Below, piece by piece: positions 4,667 to 5,973 of a DNA stretch of 5,973 bases. The notes below the pieces were generated by a model. It was not told the DNA's origin. It saw nothing but the letters and a program-made list of their open reading frames with translations, and did not search any database. The translations under genes and the position numbers were made by a program. Source of the DNA: Pseudomonadota bacterium. GTDB taxonomy: Bacteria > Pseudomonadota > Gammaproteobacteria > Steroidobacterales > Steroidobacteraceae. The first letter of the stretch is position 1. Each line of letters opens with the position of its first letter. The stretch lies in the NCBI GenBank assembly GCA_021817875.1, contig JAKAFQ010000281.1, positions 1 to 5,973 of the forward strand, given 5' to 3'.

Positions 4667-5521
4667 TTGCGCCTCCTGGGCATCCAACAGGCGATCTGGA
4701 CGCGTCTGCCGATACGGCTGCGCGACACCCGGCTCGCGCTGCGCTATGGACACGCCCTGAACCGGGCCATCCGGCTCGGCGCGGTGCGGCGGCAGTTCTT
4801 CGGCACTTTTTTTCTGCGCAACCGGGCGCAACTCGAGCAGATCCGCCGGCTGGCGATCGTCCAGCCGCTGGGTGCGCCGCTGCGGCTCGCGATCCTCGGC
4901 TGCAGCATCGGCGCGGAAGTCTACTCGGTGTCGTGGACGATCCGCTCGGCGCGCCCGGACCTCGAGCTGCGCACCACGGCGGTGGACCTCTCGGCGCAGG
5001 TCCTCGCCATCGCCGAGCAGGCGGTGTACTCGAGCGACAGTTGCGGCCTGGTGGGCGAGTCGATCTTCGAGCGGCTGACCCCGGCCGAACGCGACGCGAT
5101 GTTCGACTGGGAGGCGGACCGTGCCACCGTGAAGCCCTGGCTGCGCACCGGGATCCGCTGGCAGGTCGGCGACGCCTCCGATCCGACGCTTCCCGCCACA
5201 CTCGGTGCGCAGGACATCGTGCTCGCGAACAACTTCCTGTGCCACATGCCGCCCGAGAGCGCCGAGCGTTGCCTGCGCAACATCGCGCGGCTCGCCGCCC
5301 CCGGCGGACACCTCCTCGTGCTCGGCATCGACCTCGACGTGCGGGAGAAAGTCGCGCGCGATCTCGGCTGGCGCCCGCTGCCGGAGCTGATCCACGCCAT
5401 CCACGAGGGAGACCCGGTGCTGCGGCGCGACTGGCCGTGTGCCTGGTGGGGCCTCGAGCCGCTCGATGAGCGCCGGCCGGACTGGCAACTGCGCTATGCC
5501 GCCAGCTATCGCATCCCGTGA
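4667..5521 (+). CDS. CheR-fold class I SAM-dependent methyltransferase, non-chemotaxis
   Basis: This 284-residue protein should transfer a methyl group from S-adenosylmethionine. An arginine-rich helical segment covers residues 1-65. The SAM-binding core follows: LGCSIGAEVYS at 77-87 closely matches the CheR motif GCSxGxExYS, AVDLSAQVLAIAEQAVY (105-121) holds the acidic ribose-binding Asp107, and VGDASD (167-172) precedes IVLANNFLCHM (184-194) and APGGHLLVLG (211-220). CheR itself methylates chemoreceptor glutamates, but no chemotaxis gene is near, and the C-terminal part (DLGWRPLPELIHAIHEGDP, then RRDWP) belongs to a different subgroup I associate with standalone proteins. Its gene starts ten bases after the oxidoreductase stop, so a sugar, polyol or lipid-linked intermediate from that pathway is the likeliest substrate. 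TTG is the only usable early start codon. Seven consecutive T at 4807-4813 encode Phe48-Phe49. The fold is secure; the substrate is unknown. Confidence 0.83.
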   Translation: MRLLGIQQAIWTRLPIRLRDTRLALRYGHALNRAIRLGAVRRQFFGTFFLRNRAQLEQIRRLAIVQPLGAPLRLAILGCSIGAEVYSVSWTIRSARPDLELRTTAVDLSAQVLAIAEQAVYSSDSCGLVGESIFERLTPAERDAMFDWEADRATVKPWLRTGIRWQVGDASDPTLPATLGAQDIVLANNFLCHMPPESAERCLRNIARLAAPGGHLLVLGIDLDVREKVARDLGWRPLPELIHAIHEGDPVLRRDWPCAWWGLEPLDERRPDWQLRYAASYRIP

Positions 5522-5973
5522 GCGAGCGCACCCAGGCGCTGCTCGCGCGCCCGCATGCCCGGCGTCGCAGGCAGCCCAAACACTGCGAATACCGTGCACA
5601 GCCGATGCAGCCAGTCGTGCCGACGGGCCGCCTGCGCGGCATTTTCCCTCGAAATGCGCGCCAGCCACTCCCGGTCGCGGTCGAGCTCGGCGAGCACCCG
5701 GCCGATCTGCGGGCAATCGAACGGCACGCGGATCACCGCGTCGGGCCAGTCGAACTGCTGGCGAAACACGCAGGAGTCCGGCGGCTCGCCCAGCATCACC
5801 GTGCCCGCCGCGGCGCCCTCGTAGAAGCGGTAGGACATCTCCTCGCTCTGGCGCGTGAACTCCGGCTTGTTCACCAGGCTGCGATTGGCGATGTAATAAC
5901 GCGTGCGCCGCAGCAGACTCGCCAGCAACAGACGGTGCTCGCGCGCATCGTGCACGTGAAAGGTGCGGTCGCG
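5506..5973 (-). CDS. GT-B glycosyltransferase, C-terminal part (5' end outside window)
   Basis: The minus strand is open from the right edge to TAG at 5508-5506, giving 155 codons of protein C-terminus. The codon GTG at 5955 is in frame, but the reading frame continues through it to the edge with DRTFHVHD, so it is almost certainly internal. NRSLVNKPEFTRQSEEMSYR followed by FYEGAAAGTVMLGEPP is typical of the nucleotide-binding C-terminal half of group 1 / PF13524-type glycosyltransferases: the Glu-rich stretch plus the AAAG loop contacts the donor diphosphate and ribose. DAVIRVPFD and a helical end rich in Arg and Ala follow. The enzyme would transfer a sugar from a nucleotide donor to a glycan or lipid acceptor in the cytoplasm. 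Donor and acceptor are unknown because the N-terminal half is missing. Its 3' end overlaps the converging methyltransferase gene by 16 bases. Confidence 0.8.
   Translation of the reverse strand, partial: RDRTFHVHDAREHRLLLASLLRRTRYYIANRSLVNKPEFTRQSEEMSYRFYEGAAAGTVMLGEPPDSCVFRQQFDWPDAVIRVPFDCPQIGRVLAELDRDREWLARISRENAAQAARRHDWLHRLCTVFAVFGLPATPGMRAREQRLGALAHGMR
5522..5546. terminator. GC-rich inverted repeat at the convergent gene ends
   Basis: GCGAGCGC (5522-5529) can pair with GCG and CTCGC (5536-5538, 5542-5546), leaving a three-base bulge and a six-base loop. It begins one base after the methyltransferase stop and lies within the last codons of the opposing glycosyltransferase gene. No T-run follows on either strand, and the coding constraint may explain it, so a role in ending the two converging transcripts is only possible. 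Confidence 0.25.

Noticed and set aside
3067..4728. Minus-strand open frame of 553 codons opposite the oxidoreductase
   Set aside because: It covers a gene with a clear Rossmann and SAF architecture; the antisense translation is Arg/Asp/Gly-rich and motif-free, as expected from high third-position GC.
4418..5716. Minus-strand open frame of 432 codons across the methyltransferase
   Set aside because: Overlaps three well-supported genes and gives an Arg/Ala/Gly-rich sequence with no family resemblance.
5953..5955. GTG as the start of a small minus-strand gene
   Set aside because: The frame continues open through it to the window edge and the protein is clearly the C-terminal half of a larger glycosyltransferase.

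Overview
The window is GC-rich throughout, with long spurious open frames on both strands as such DNA always shows. Gene content and codon use suggest a high-GC proteobacterium. The lipoprotein signal and polysaccharide genes suggest a Gram-negative cell, but nothing here fixes the taxon. I see no rRNA, tRNA, CRISPR array, insertion sequence or attachment site.

Layout. Positions 1-129 are the last 42 codons of a NUDIX hydrolase that begins left of the window. A 260-base gap with a possible promoter and a ribosome binding site leads to a predicted lipoprotein glycoside hydrolase of clan GH-A, resembling alpha-L-arabinofuranosidases (390-2003). A 357-base gap follows; it opens with two tandem perfect hairpins at the hydrolase stop codon and contains a 14-bp near-palindrome. 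Then come three closely spaced plus-strand genes: a glucose-1-phosphate cytidylyltransferase-like sugar nucleotidyltransferase (2361-3239), a COG4091-type NAD(P)-dependent oxidoreductase with a C-terminal SAF domain (3304-4656), and a CheR-fold SAM-dependent methyltransferase (4667-5521) that starts with TTG and has its Shine-Dalgarno sequence across the preceding stop codon. On the minus strand, converging on them with a 16-bp overlap, is the C-terminal part of a GT-B type glycosyltransferase (5506 to beyond 5973).

How they may work together. Nucleotidyltransferase, oxidoreductase and methyltransferase look like one operon making and modifying an activated (probably nucleotide-linked) sugar or polyol. 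The adjacent glycosyltransferase could transfer such a unit, and the exported glycoside hydrolase could trim or release a polysaccharide. The oxidoreductase belongs to the superfamily that includes the Brucella DXR-like enzyme (DRL), which makes the branched polyol phosphate MEP, a natural substrate class for cytidylyltransferases. This raises the speculative idea that the trio makes a CDP-linked branched or methylated building block. The actual chemistry cannot be settled from the sequence alone.
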